From: Glycine soja | Taxonomy: Eukaryota; Streptophyta; Magnoliopsida; Fabales; Fabaceae | Length of the DNA: 64,000 bases | Direction of reading: 5' to 3' | NCBI RefSeq assembly: GCF_004193775.1 | Contig: NC_041016.1 | Coordinates: forward strand, 31,756,120-31,820,119 | Part shown: one piece after another, positions 34,388 to 45,883 of the stretch | How positions within the stretch are numbered: the stretch's first letter is position 1 | Layout: every line of letters begins with the position of its first letter | Notes under the pieces: generated by a model | What the model was told of the DNA's origin: nothing | The model's database searches: none | The model's input: the letters and a program-made list of their open reading frames with translations, nothing else | Program-made: the position numbers and the translations under genes

Positions 34388-36122
34388 TGTCATACCCTAA
34401 TTTCGTCCGGGGCCTTTGCTTGGTGGCATGCAACTTTCATTTAACCTTTTTGAGGTACTTGGCACCCATCGCCAGGCAATTTGTGAAGTTCCGTGACATG
34501 CTGGAACTCAAAAGGAAGCATCGTTGCACAATTCGGGAGGTTCTGTAACATTCCGTAAGTCAAAAAGGGGATGATTATGTAATCCGCAAGGTTCCATAAC
34601 ATTATGGAAAGAAAACAGGTATCGTTACAAAATTCGTAAGTTTCTGTAACTTTACAAAAAAAGAATCACCAAAAAAAGGGCAGGGGGTGTATTTAGCATA
34701 AATGGGGGTGCAAATAGCAACGAGGCCCACTTGGGCCCTCCAGAAGATTCCTCCAGAAGGCGGTTGCTTCTGGAGGAAGTCACCTTGCTCGCCTGGGCGA
34801 GCTGGGTGGCAAGCATCTCCCCCATTTTTCTATAAATAGGGGGAGAAGTGAAGAGGAATTTCGTTCAGCCCTCCTACTAATTCAAGAATCACTTGAAATT
34901 AGTGAAAAAAATTGGTTCCGTGAAGAAAATCCGAGCCGAGGCGCTTCCGTAAGGTTTCCGTGGGGATTTTTGCGAAGATTTTTAGCCGTTCTTCGACATT
35001 CTTCGTTCGTTCGTCATCGTTCTTCGGTCTTCAACGGGTAAGTTTCCAAATCGAGCTTTTCAATTCATTCTATGTACCCGTGGTGGTCCCCATTTGTTTT
35101 GTGTACATTTATTCTCGTTTCATTTACTTTTCGTACCCCCTTTTGACGTGCTTCAGTCATTTGCTTAAGTCATTTTCTCATCTAATCAAAAAATAAAATA
35201 AATTTCCACCGATAATTTAAATTGTAATATCCGTTAGTTTCTGTTAAAATGAAATCTGACCGTTCGGTCATACCATAACTACGTTGGAAGCCAAAAAAAG
35301 GGTAAAATAATAATATAATAATCAAAAATATCTTTTAGTAAAATAAATCAAAAAGAATCAATCAGACATTTTCCTTTGGGATTTCTCTTCCTTAATCGAA
35401 TCAATTAATAACCAAAGTGAAACTAAGGCTAAAATCAATTCATAAACCAAACTTTTGACGTTGCCTAAAAAAGGCCATTTTCAAAGGTCCAAAGCCTTGA
35501 AATGGTCTTTTCCGCTTTTATCGATTAAGGGTAAATTTCAAAAGAGCTAAAATCAACATGTAGCTATATTACCTCATTCAAAAATAAAGAGAACATTAAA
35601 TGGTCCAGTGCCTTAATGTCTTCTCTCTTCTCAAAAGAATCGAAAGTTTGTTTAATGGTCCGACGCCTTAAATGACCTTTCGTTCAATAAAAACATGTCT
35701 TGCAAAAAGGATAAAGACAACTTAACCAAACACTTTGTTCACAAAGAACTACGTAGGTCTAATTTCCTTATCGCAATTAAGGAATACGTGGGAGCAAGGG
35801 AAACACCCTCGTCGACCGCAAAAAGATAAAAAATATAAAAAGGAATAAAGACGTAAAAGGAAACTTAAAAATTGAAGTCATGTTTGCACATTTAATTAAA
35901 GGCTTCCGTCTCGTGTGACGGACACGTGGGGTGCTAATACCTTCCTCGTGCGTAAATACAACTCCCGAACCTTTCACTTAAAGTTCGTAGATCACGTCTT
36001 TTCCGGTTTTTCCGACGTTTTCCTCAAATAAACGTTGGTGGCGACTCCGCGCGTATTCTTTTCTTGGAACACGCATCCCGCGAGTCACGCATCGCCCTCC
36101 CGCCGAAGGGTAGGTTGCGACA
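34388..36122 (+). mobile_element. S2: solo LTR with perfect 5-bp target duplication
   Basis: It begins TGTCATACCCTAATTTCG and ends GGTAGGTTGCGACA. ATAAG is duplicated at 34383-34387 and 36123-36127. CTCGCCTGGGCGAG (34788-34801) precedes TATAAATA (34832). A strong hairpin, CTCCAGAAG/CTTCTGGAG, is at 34751-34775. The TTTAAAGTTCGTAGA... CGTTGGTGGCGACTCCG tail is conserved among copies. No internal sequence. Confidence 0.92.
34751..34839 (+). promoter_or_regulatory. S2 LTR promoter: hairpin, palindrome and TATA box
   Basis: In order: a stem CTCCAGAAG...CTTCTGGAG with a 7-nt loop, the palindrome CTCGCCTGGGCGAG, then TATAAATA. The same order is at 62360-62449 in S3. Confidence 0.6.
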
Positions 36123-37310
36123 ATAAGCAAACACAAATTGTAACTATCCAAGCCTTAAGCAACATAAACACTACTCTTGATTTCTAGGTTCAAATCGTTG
36201 GTGCTAGCAGCTTGAACATACAAACTTTAATAAATTACTTGGAATTGGTCACTATGTTTTTTGAGCTAAACTTTTTACTGAATTTTCTAGACATCTGGAA
36301 AAAAATTATGAAAAAAGAACCAAGCGATTTGGATTAAAGGAAAAAATAAGAAAAATCACACAATTTGGCAAAAAAATCAGTGTCCAGGAAAAAAAAGTGA
36401 TAGGGAAGTGTGCTTGTTGTTTTGGCTCAAAATTTGTTCTATAATTGGAGCCTATTTTATACCAATCCTAGTTCTTAAATTTCAATTGAAAATTACTGTG
36501 AATACAAGTCCCAAAACTATATGTTTCTTGAGTCCTTTTTTCTTAGTTTTTTTTACTCTACTCTAGAGCCATTCTAAGTTTCTCTTTGAGTCCTAGCTTG
36601 CTTTTATGTGCTTTTCATTGCTTTAATTGTTGAATAATCCTTGAAATTTTTTCTTGTTAAAACTCTAATGGTTTAACTTTCATTTCATTTTTTTGGTCTT
36701 TGGTTATTGCTTGTCTCTTTGTTTCCTTGTTTGTGAGTTGCCATATAGGGAATTGGAAAGGAGGATTGGTGCCATCCCTTGCAGAATTTGAGTCAAGAAG
36801 CAAGGGGAAAACCTCCTTAAGAGCTATTGGACTAAGAAGCACTCCAAATTGAGTGAATCACCAAAGAGAGAACAACCACCAAAATTGAGGACCTTTTTTT
36901 AATTTTGTAATTGGCAATTTACTTACTTTCGTTGCTTTCAAATTTTGTAACAAAAAGGCCTTTCATTGGAAGTAAGTTGGGAGCCTCCAATAGGTCACCC
37001 TACTTCCATTTATGTGTAATAATTTTAGGCAATTTTCCCTTAGGATTGTGAGTGTTTTGTTGGGAACCTTGAATGTTGTCATCCAAACACTCTTAGGATT
37101 CGCCTAGTTTACATTTCTTGCTTACTTTCATAGCTTATTTCCTCTACCTTCCATTGTCAAACTTCCTAGATAACTTACCTTTTACCAATTAGTTTTTACC
37201 TTATCTTTCACACCTCTTTTAGTGTTTATTCTGGCTAGTTTCAACCATAGTTTCTTTTACCTTTAGTTTTCAAACCCCCAACAAGAAAGAACCATAACTG
37301 AGGAACCAAC

Positions 37311-38390
37311 ATGAGTCTTCATTCTTCTTCTAGTGTTAATGGTGAGGGTTCTACTCCTAAGGACCCCTTGTATAAGATATTAGATGAGTTGAGATCCCTT
37401 AAGTTGTGGAAAGAAAAACAAGAGAGAAAAGAAAAAGGAAAAAAAAAGAGTGGAAGAAATAAGTCAAGATGAAAAAGAGAAAATAAGGGAAGAAGAAAGA
37501 AGGAAAATACTAAAAGAGTTAAAAAAAAGAAAAACATGTCTCCTATAGTAGTCACAACTCTTGCAAGAGCCTAAGTGAAGAACTTAGCGACTAGTATAAA
37601 GGGCGCCAATATCACATACTAAACATCACTCCCAAAGAAGAGAAAAGTATAGAAGGCTTCAAGAGGTTAACATTAGCCTCCCATATTTCCATGGAAAAGA
37701 TAAAGTTGAGGCCTACTTAGATTGGGAAATGAAGATTGAACAACTCTTTGCTTGCCATCATATTAGCAAAAAGAGAAAAGTTCCATTGGCTACCCTTAGC
37801 TTTCAAGGGTATGCCCTCTATTGGTGGACTTCCCTTGTTAGGGAATGAAGGATTCATGGGGATCCTCCAGTAGAGTATTGGAATGATCTTAAGAGTGCCC
37901 TTAGGAAGAGGCACATTCCCTCCTACTATGAAAGGGAGCTCATAGACAAACACCAAAGGCTTAGACAAGGGAGTATGCATGTTGAAGAATATAGACAACA
38001 AATGGAACTACTCCTTTTAAGAGTTGGACTTAGGGAGGAGGAAGGAACAAGCATAGCTAGGTTCCTTAGTGGGCTTAATATAGAAGTGAGGGATAAGGTT
38101 GAACTCCTTCCATATAGGGACCTAGATGAGCTAGTCCAACTTTGTATAAGAGTGGAGCAATAACTTAAAAGAAAGCCTTCTTCAAAATCTTATGGCTTTC
38201 ACTCTTATCCAAGGAAAGACCAAGCCCAAGGAATTTTGGGCGTGCACCTTCAAAACCGAAGGAAGATAAGGGTAAGACCATAGAGAAATCCACCCCTAAG
38301 ACTAGTTCCCAAGAAAGGACTAGCAACATTAAATGCTTCAAATGTCTTGGGAGATGTCACATTTCCTCTCAATGCCCCATAAAGAAAACC
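37311..38390 (+). pseudogene. A3 gag, frameshifted
   Basis: The start ATG gives MSLHSSSSVNGEGSTPKDPL and YKILDELRSLKLW. Lysine/glutamate-rich sequence follows, then broken frames with LPYFHGKD-like, KVPLATLSFQGYALYWWTSL and HIPSYYEREL blocks. The last open part runs 37975-38160 (VEEYRQQMELLLLRVGLREE, RFLSGLNIEVRDKVELLPYR). A zinc knuckle CFKCLGRCHISSQC lies at about 38337-38378 with intact ligands. The capsid region is better preserved than in A2, but stops and frame changes separate the pieces. Confidence 0.8.
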
Positions 38391-39260
38391 ATGATTATGA
38401 GGGGTGAAGACATTTATAGTAGTCAAGAGGAGACTACTTCTTCCCCTTCCTTTAGTGGAAGTGAAGATGAAGTAAGGGGTGAAGAGTCTAGTGAGGAAGT
38501 CTACCCCTATGAAGAAGGTGACCTCCTAATGGTTAGAAGGCTCCTTGGAGGTCAATCTTGTGATCTATCTCAATCCCAAAGAGAGAACATCTTTCATACA
38601 AGATGCAAAATTTTAGATAAAACTTGTTCTCTCATTATGGATACTGGATCTTGTTGCAATTGTTGTAGCACAAGATTAGTTTCCAAGTTGAACCTCACTA
38701 TCATTCCCCACCCAAAACCTTATAAACTTCAATGGCTCAATGAGCAAAGGGAAATGATAGTTAACCAACAAGTGAAGGTTCCTTTCTCCATTGGGACATA
38801 TAAGGATGAAGTTAATTGTGATATAGTTCCCATGGAGGCAGGGCATATTCTTTTAGGAAGGCCATGGCAATTTGATAGGAAGATCATTTACAAGGGCCTA
38901 ACTAATGAGATTACCCTCACCCATCTTGGCACTAAATTTGTGTTGCATCCTAAAACACCTGCACAGGTGGCCAAGGATCAACTAACTATGAAAGATAAGA
39001 GGGATAAGGAAGAAAAACTAGAAAACCAAAAGAAAATGAAGGACAGTAAGGCCTTGTCTTCAAAGGCCAAGGGGGAGGAAAAGGATTCCTCCAAGAAAAT
39101 TGTTAAGAAGGAAAATCATTTTGCAACAAAATGTGATATCAAAAGAGCACTCCTTCTTAAACAATCTTTCTACCTTCTCCTATCAAGGGAAACATCCCTT
39201 AGCACCGCCATACCTCTTGAGCTTGAGGTTATTCCTCAAGTAAATGAGTTGTTGGATTAG
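38391..39260 (+). pseudogene. A3 aspartic protease and linker, open frame
   Basis: It has 289 open codons starting MIMRGEDIYSSQEETTSSPS and an acidic linker. Then come LMVRRLLGGQSCDLSQSQRE, CSLIMDTGSCCNCCSTRLVS with the retropepsin D-T-G, and PMEAGHILLGRPWQFDRKII. A lysine-rich tail (KDKRDKEEKLENQKKMKD) leads into the RT start (IPLELEVIPQVNELLD). One TAG at 39258-39260 splits it from the RT frame. The protease active site looks intact. The strictly internal start is unlikely to be a true initiation site, because in the element this is part of a gag-pol polyprotein. Confidence 0.8.
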
Positions 39261-39263
39261 GGT

Positions 39264-39895
39264 TTGGTTCGTAAGAGCTTAAATCCTTGTGCTTTGTTGG
39301 TGCCCAAAATAAGTATTATGAGGCACCAAATCCCTATGATAGATGGTATGATGAATGTGATAAGTGGTGCAACCCTCTTTTGTAAAATCACTCATGCACA
39401 CAACATCTTCATGATTTGTGTACATAGGGACTCATTAGGTATGTTTATTCTTATTTTTTGTTTCAATACAAACTTAGGTGCTCATATGGGACATGAAAAT
39501 AAAGAAAAAGCTATGTTTTATTCCATTACTTTCCTTAACTTTTTAAATAGTGATCAAGGGCTTCCTATGGACCCTAAGAGAATAAAGGTCATTCCTGAGT
39601 GGCCTACTCCACCATGTATAAGGGAAATTTGGGGCTTTAATGAGTTAACAAACATTTACAAAAGGTTTCTCTCATATTTTTCTATACTTGTAGCACCACT
39701 CATTGAGTTGGTGAGGAACTATGTTTTCTCAAGGGAAAATGGTCAAGAAAGGGGTTTTCAATCCTTACCCTACTTTAACATACCCAACATCACTAATACA
39801 TATGTTTTTATTCTTTTTACAGGTGTTGAGGAAATAATCCCTAAGTTTCAAGAACATATGGATTTGAGGTCAAATCCTTCTCAAGGGGGAGGGAA
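39264..39895 (+). pseudogene. A3 contracted reverse transcriptase
   Basis: The frame reads RKSLNPCALLVPKISIM, MRHQIPMIDGMMNVISGATL, HAHNIFMICVHRDSLGMFIL, FCFNTNLGAHMGH, then RIKVIPEWPTPPCIREIWGF and NELTNIYKRFLSYFS. The order and gaps are as in A1 and A2: the LRSGYHQ and YxDD blocks are absent. It runs up to the polypurine tract. Integrase and RNase H are entirely missing from this family here. Confidence 0.8.
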
Positions 39896-40001
39896 TGATG
39901 CAATCCTACCCCCCAAGGACATTGGATAGAAGACTCCAAGAAGATTGGGACAGAGATTCAAGAGAAGGCCCTAAGGTTCTCATGAGCCTTAGGGTAGATT
40001 T
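39896..40001 (+). repeat. A3 3' LTR, left piece
   Basis: The first 106 bp of the LTR from TGATGCAATCC, ending at the GATTT target site of B1. It continues at 54079. Confidence 0.85.
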
Positions 40002-40609
40002 TGTTAGACAAGTGGCCTCAGAAATCTTAAGAAGGGGGGTTGAATTAAGATATTACAAGCTATTTCCCTAATTAAAATTCTACTTTGATTTTAATGCAAG
40101 TTCCAAGTTCCCTTAAAGATAGATTTCTAAAAGATGATTCAAAATAACCAATTTGAATGTAAATGTAAAGCAACAATAAATAAAAAATTTTAAGGGAAGA
40201 GAAAGTCCAAACTCAGTTTTATACTGGTTCGGCCACACCCTTGTGCCTACGTCCAGTCCCCAAGCAACCCACTTGAGATTTCCACTATCTTGTAAAAACC
40301 CTTCACAAGTTCTGAACCACACAAGGACAGCCCTTCCTTTGTGTTCAGATTGCTTTACAACAAGAGACCCTCGGTCTCTTAATCCCTTTTCAAAAGTAAG
40401 AAGAAGAGAAGAAGAAATCTCTCTTGAAAGAGAGATTGAACAATGAAGCACACAAATAATTCCTTACTGAATTGCAAGTGTTTTAGCCAAGGAATGTTTT
40501 AGAGGATAAGACAATTTTTCTTTTGAGAGGATAAGACTTTTTATTCATAAAAACTCTAAGAAAATTCGTGTTCCAAGTCACATATAAATAGACTTTTCAC
40601 TTTAAAGAT

Positions 40610-41798
40610 GATGTTTTGGTGGCCCAACATGAAGAGAGAGGTTAGTGAGTTTGTGTATGCATGCCTAGTCTGTCAGAAGGCTAAGATAGAACATCAAAGA
40701 CCTTAAGGGAAGTTACAACCCTTAGAGATACCCCAGTGGAAGTGAGACAGTATTTCCATGGATTTTGTGGAAGGACTACCTAGAACCCCTAGAGGTTTAG
40801 ATTCTATCTGGGTTATTGTTGACAGATTGACTAAGTCTGCTCACTTCATTCCCATTAATATCAGATTTTCCTTGGAGAAGTTGACCACCTTGTATATAAG
40901 TGAGGTTGTTAGGTTACATGGTGTGCCATCTAGCATAGTATCTAATAGAGATCTTAGATTCACCTCTAGATTTTGGGAGAGCTTGAACAGAGCGTTGGGA
41001 ACCAAGCTTAGACAGAGTTCAGCCTACCATCCTCAAACTGATGGCCAAACTGAATGGACCATTCAGTCATTGGAGGACCTTTTAAGAGCATGTGTCTTAG
41101 AGCAGAAGGAAAGCTGGGAGAGTTTTCTTCCATTGATAGAGTTCACTTATAATAACAGTTTTCACTCTACCATTGGCATGGCTCCCTATGAAGCTTTGTA
41201 TGGTAGAAGGTGTAGGACACCCCTATGTTGGTTAGAGCCCGGAGAAGGCCTCACCTTAGGACCAGAAGTGGTACAACAAACCACCAAGAAAGTTAAGTTA
41301 ATCCAGGAAAGGATGAGGACTGCTCAGAGTAGGCAGAAAAGTTATCATGATAAGAGGAGGAAAGATCTGGAATTTGAGGTTGGTGATCATGTATTCTTGA
41401 GAGTCACTCCATGGACTGGGGTTGGTCAAGCATTGAAATCCCGAAAACTCACACCTCGCTTTATTTGTCCTTTCCAAATTCTTAAGAAAGTTGGCCCTGT
41501 GGCATACCAAATTGCACTACCCCCGTCTCTTTCTAATCTTCACAATATCTTTCATGTGTCTCAACTCCATAAGTATATCCGTGATCCATCTCATGTGATT
41601 GAATTGGATGATGTACAAGTGAAGGAGAATTTGACATATGAAACATTGCCTTTGAGGATCGAGGATAGGCGAACAAAACACCTAAGAGGGAAAGAGATTC
41701 CGTTGGTCAAGGTGATCTGGGAAGGTGCATCAGGAGAAGATGCCACGTGGGAATTAGAAAGTCAGATGCGAGAAACTCACCCATCCTTGTTTGAGTAA
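40610..41798 (+). pseudogene. D1 integrase with chromodomain
   Basis: The integrase zinc-binding tail (ACLVCQKAKIEHQRP) is followed by a stop, a gap and a second stop. Then 346 open codons start MDFVEGLPRTPRGLDSIW, VDRLTKSAHFIPI, then VSNRDLRFTSRFW, AYHPQTDGQTEWTIQSLEDL, YNNSFHSTIGMAPYEALYGR. The SDRD motif of the family reads SNRD, which probably removes the second catalytic Asp; the Glu in QTE is kept. The C-terminal part has GDHVFLRVTPWTGVGQALKS, FICPFQILKKVGPVAYQIAL, HNIFHVSQLHKYI, then a chromodomain VKVIWEGASGEDATWELES. The domain steers integration by reading chromatin. The frame is among the best-preserved in the window. Confidence 0.85.
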
Positions 41799-41839
41799 GG
41801 TAAATTTCAAGGACGAAATTTCTAAAAGGGTGGGAGAGT

Positions 41840-44343
41840 TGTAACACCCTGATATATATATATATATATATATATATTAGTAATTATGTTTGATGTTTGA
41901 TTATTTGTTATGTTATTTTTTATCCGTAATTATTTTCAAGGAGGTTAATTTAGTTAATAGAAGGGTGTGGGTAGATAAGGATCTAGCTTCTCAAAGAAGC
42001 CTCTTGAGAAAGCTTCTCAAAGAAGCCACAGGGAAGCTTCTTGAGGAAGCTACATGGAGCTGCCTCGGTAAAAACGCTACCCAGCCTTCATTAACCGTTG
42101 GATCTTCTCGAAATTTGGTTTGCAGCTTCACAAGACACTTGTCCATGATCTGACCGTTGGGATCTTAATGAAGATGTCTGAAGTGGGCTCGAAGCTTCCG
42201 TTCCCGAGAGCATTTCTTATTTAAGCATTTCAGCCTTTGCTTTCGTGTAGCTTAGGAAAAACGTCATTTCTTCTCCTTTCTTTCTTCCAAAGCCATTTCT
42301 AATGTCCCAAGCACTTTCTCCATCACCCACAGCCACCATTAGCCACCACAAACCATCGTTGTTCTCCATTGAAACCCCACACTGAGAGGAACCCTTCAAC
42401 CGAAGCAGAATCTTCCAACTTGGCTTGCGGTTTCAGTAGAGAACGAAACCCTAATCTAACCTTTTGTTTTCTTTCGAGGTAACCATGGTTCTACGCTTGT
42501 TTCTTGTTAGTTTCATCTTGTCTTTGCATATTTTCTGAAATGCATGTTATTTTCGTAACCTACACTGAACCCCGGTCACATTGGTGTGGTTGGAATTTCC
42601 AAATGATGTTCCTTTGTAAAACCCGAAATGCTCTAAGCTCTTTCATGTAGTGATGTGGGTGTTTGACCCAGAGCACTGTTACTAGCTTTGTTTTCTGAAA
42701 TCCATACTAAGTCTCCTTCGTTTTGGCATGGTAGAGGCTTGCGTGGAATCAACGAGCAAGGACGAAAAAGAATCTTCAAGTGACACGACAAGGAATCCGC
42801 GGGGTAACTCACGATAGGTAAGGGGAGTTTATTATAAAATTTACCGTTTTAACACCATAGTTAGGGTCAGGGAACCTAGCTATGAGGATATCTGCCTGTC
42901 CCTGTTGCATGCTGTTTTTTCTTCAAAGAAAATTATGTTTTAACTAATAGGATGCGATATATATATATATATATATGTATTGTGATGAATGATATTGTTG
43001 TGGTTGCTTGATTTGTGTTGTTTGAAGACCTATGAGTGTGAATCTCAAGCATGAAAGATATATATGTATATATGTGTGAAATGCAATTTGTTGTTGTTGT
43101 TGATAATGTCATTGAGACGAGATGATATTTATGTTGAGAATGACATGGAAATGGAATGTTGATTGATGTTGGAAATGCATTAGCATGTGCATGTTGTGTA
43201 TGTTCGTGGGGGGCACTGTGCACTGACCTTCCAGGGTCTTTGGCACTAGCTTTTGGCCATGAACATATGTCGTATGGAGTGTATGTCATGGGGGGTAGAG
43301 TGCACTGACCTTGTCGGATGGCCCAGACGTGGGTAACTAGCGTGGTTAGAGAATCTAAGCATTTCTGAGGGAATGCTTAGGTGCTTTAATTGGTCCATGG
43401 TCTTTGGCACTTACTTTTGGTCGTGATCATAGCTCATACGACACAGGAAATAGAGTAATTGTGGCCAAGTGTACTTTATACTAGGGGGCTGTCACCTGGT
43501 AGGGAACACCTTTGGGCTCCCAGGTTGATCACCTATGGGAGGGGGGCTATTACGTGCACAACTGGGTGGTCTCGACAAACTCAGCATAGTTCCCTAAGTG
43601 AGAGTGTCGTGTGGACACGCTTAGGCTATTTCCTGAGATTTGGTTGTTTTTGGTACGTACCACATTGCATCTAAGTGCTGAGTCAGTGCATGCATCATTC
43701 TGTGCAGTCTCGATTGGGTCCATGGATGGATGATGAATAATTGTTGGATGTGGATGATGAATATTTGTTGGATATGAGTGTTGAATAATGAATATTGTGT
43801 ATGCTCATCATGTTTCCCTATGTTCCTTGCTAATTGTGGTTATTTGGAATTGGTATTGGTTCTTTTTATAATGAACTCACCCTTGCAATTTTATATCGTG
43901 TGGTTGATACCTGTGATGATCACGAACCTTGTTCGTGGGAGCAGAATGACAGTGGCAGGGTGCAGGGAGTAAGATTCTGGTGAGGAGCCGCCGAGCCGAC
44001 GTGATGACGTTGGCGTTATTTTGGGAGAGAGTTGTGTTTTGTAATCAACTCCTCCGTAGTTGGTTTTTAAGTTTTATTTTGTTGAGTTAAAGATGTAAAA
44101 CTTGGACTTTAATTATATTTATGAACAAATTTAATTTTTGTTATGTGTATGACGCGTACCGAATTATTATTTCTATATAATTATGCATATTTACTTAAGT
44201 AATGGTGTGTTGTTGGATGAATTTATGTTGTGACAAAATCACTTCTATTTTCATAAGCAAAAATTAAGGGAGTTCTTTTTATAAAAATTGAAATTATTGA
44301 ATATTAGAGTGTGGATACCGTAGCGACGAGGCGGGTCGTTACA
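41840..44343 (+). repeat. D1 3' LTR (2.5 kb)
   Basis: It starts TGTAACACCC and ends GGCGGGTCGTTACA. It contains (TA)n tracts at 41857-41878 and 42957-42977. A motif field AGCTTCTCAAAGAAGCC/GGGAAGCTTCTTGAGGAAGC is at 41984-42056. Short open frames inside are not convincing genes. Confidence 0.8.
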
Positions 44344-44737
44344 GGCATCATCAAAGTCTTTGCTTCTACAATCTCCCCCTTTTTGATGATGACAATTTAA
44401 TTCCTGAAATCAAGATCAAGATAGAATATACACAAGATAGAACGTTCACTCATCCCATACTCCCCCTATGTTTTGGAATTTATGATCTCTTGATTTCTAA
44501 GCTTCTCTAAGCCCCGTTTCTCTCCCCCTTTGGCAACATCAAAAAGCCAAAGTATGTGGAAATTAACATAAGGCAGAAAATAACACAGCCATAATCATTC
44601 ACAAGTCAAAATCAAACATAATTCAGTCATAAAATACTAAGTGCCAAATACTTAAATATAACCAAAGTTCAGAGAATAATGTCATAAAAACATAGCCAAA
44701 TACACGACGTAAAATTAAATATAATAATAATCTAAAT

Positions 44738-45883
44738 CTATGAAGATGTTGGAGGAAGATCGAAGCACTGACAAACATAACTTATATCCTTTTCAAGCTG
44801 AGTGATGCGGGTATCCATGCCTGCAAAGCGAGCATCAATGGCATCAATACGACCATCCAAGGAATCAAAGCGCTCACCAACATAGGTGTGGAGGCCTCGT
44901 AACTCCGAAAGAACTTCATGCATGAGGGCTGAGGAGTCATCTCGTTGAGGCGAAGAAGAGGGAGTGCGTTCATCTTACGGAGGTTGCACATCCTTCTTCA
45001 ACCATTTCCCATCCATGTCCTTATGGTAGTCGAAGGAGGTTACTGCACCGACACCAATAGCAAAGGAGTGTTTGACTTTCAGAAAGGGCTCATTATCCAA
45101 GGGAATTTGAAAATGATGAAGAAACAAAGTAACAAGCTATGGATAAGGCAGAGGTGCATTTGATCGCAATGCCTTATGCATGCAATATCTGATCAAATGG
45201 GTCAAGTCGATCAGACGACCGATGAGAAAAGCCCACATCAAGATTAAATCCTCTTCAGAGGCTTGAGCTAAGTTTGATGATCTGGTAAATAGAATGCGAA
45301 CAATGATGTAGTGCATGATGCGACAATCGAATGTCAATGAATTGGCAAGCAATTTGTCGGTCATATCCGCCTGATCATTGCAAACCATACGGCGGGCATC
45401 AAGACTGGAGTAATAAAACTTCCAGTCATCAACAATGGTGCCCTCAAAAGGTGCACCCTGACTAGGTAGTTGTGTCAGAGAAAAGAAAATAGACTCATCA
45501 ATAATCATAGGTATGCCATGCACCTCAGAAATTAATGTGCCACCTTGAATTTGCAAATTTGAATAAAAGACTCGAACTAATTCAGGATAATATGGTAATT
45601 TTAATGACATAAATGGAATCAGACCAATGTTTTGAAACACTTGGTAGCAATCAAATGCTTCCCCATCAAAGAATTCTAGGTCAAGATATTTGGGATCAAG
45701 AATTGGATGAGATTGAAAGAGAGAGGAGTATCGGATACGCTGTTCATTAGATGAAAACAATGTAGAGGATGACAAGGAAGGTGGAATTGGTGTCGGGGAT
45801 GCTCCGGTGGCTCTGGGACGAGGTGGTCTAGTTGCCGCAGCAGAGGTGGATGAACCCTTGCGCTTCCTAGATGATTTGGCCAT
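44738..45883 (-). pseudogene. B1 extra ORF downstream of pol (SIRE1-type position)
   Basis: One minus-strand frame of 381 codons with two in-frame stops (45137-45139 and 44975-44977). It starts MAKSSRKRKGSSTSAAATRP with a basic, Pro/Ser-rich N-terminus. Then comes a folded-looking segment (PKYLDLEFFDGEAFDCYQVF, GLIPFMSLKLPYYPELVRVF, SEVHGIPMIIDE, VRILFTRSSNLAQ, LILMWAFLIGRLIDL) that resembles the 'putative plant transposon protein' domain found in many legume proteins. The C-terminus is a predicted coiled coil (VGERFDSLDGRIDAIDARF, MDTRITQLEKDI). I see no signal peptide or clear transmembrane helix, so an envelope role is unsupported. Its own TATA box and palindromes lie upstream (46063-46190). 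The function of such ORFs is unknown. Confidence 0.75.

Larger units (their letters stand above)
33662..37310 (+). other. A3 leader with solo LTR insert
   Basis: Non-coding leader between the primer-binding site and gag ATG (37311), about 1.9 kb without the insert. I see no gene. Parts are the inverted counterpart of the A2 leader. 34388-36122 is the S2 solo LTR. Confidence 0.7.
40596..44343 (+). mobile_element. D1: 5'-truncated Ty3 chromovirus with 2.5 kb LTR
   Basis: It begins inside integrase (MFWWPNMKREVSEF-like at about 40610) with no gag, protease or RT before it. It continues through chromodomain and polypurine tract (AAAAGGGTGGGAGAGT, 41824-41839) and ends with a complete-looking LTR (41840-44343, TGTAACACCC...GTTACA). 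The long LTR, TGTAACACCC start and C-terminal chromodomain fit the Tekay/Del chromovirus lineage, inferred from memory. It lies in the B1 3' LTR with loss of LTR sequence. Confidence 0.82.
40002..44370 (-). repeat. B1 3' LTR, disrupted by D1
   Basis: LTR sequence runs 40002 to about 40595 and resumes at about 44345-44370 (GCATCATCAAAG...GCTTCTACA). Against the intact right LTR, about 540 bp are missing, and that part includes all the palindrome pairs. Confidence 0.8.

Noticed and set aside
41857..42977. (TA)n tracts in the D1 LTR as origin or promoter elements
   Set aside because: They are plain microsatellites with no accompanying conserved motif.
44738..45883. Calling the B1 extra ORF a true envelope glycoprotein
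   Set aside because: No signal peptide, furin-like site or membrane helix is visible; only the position resembles that of env-like ORFs.
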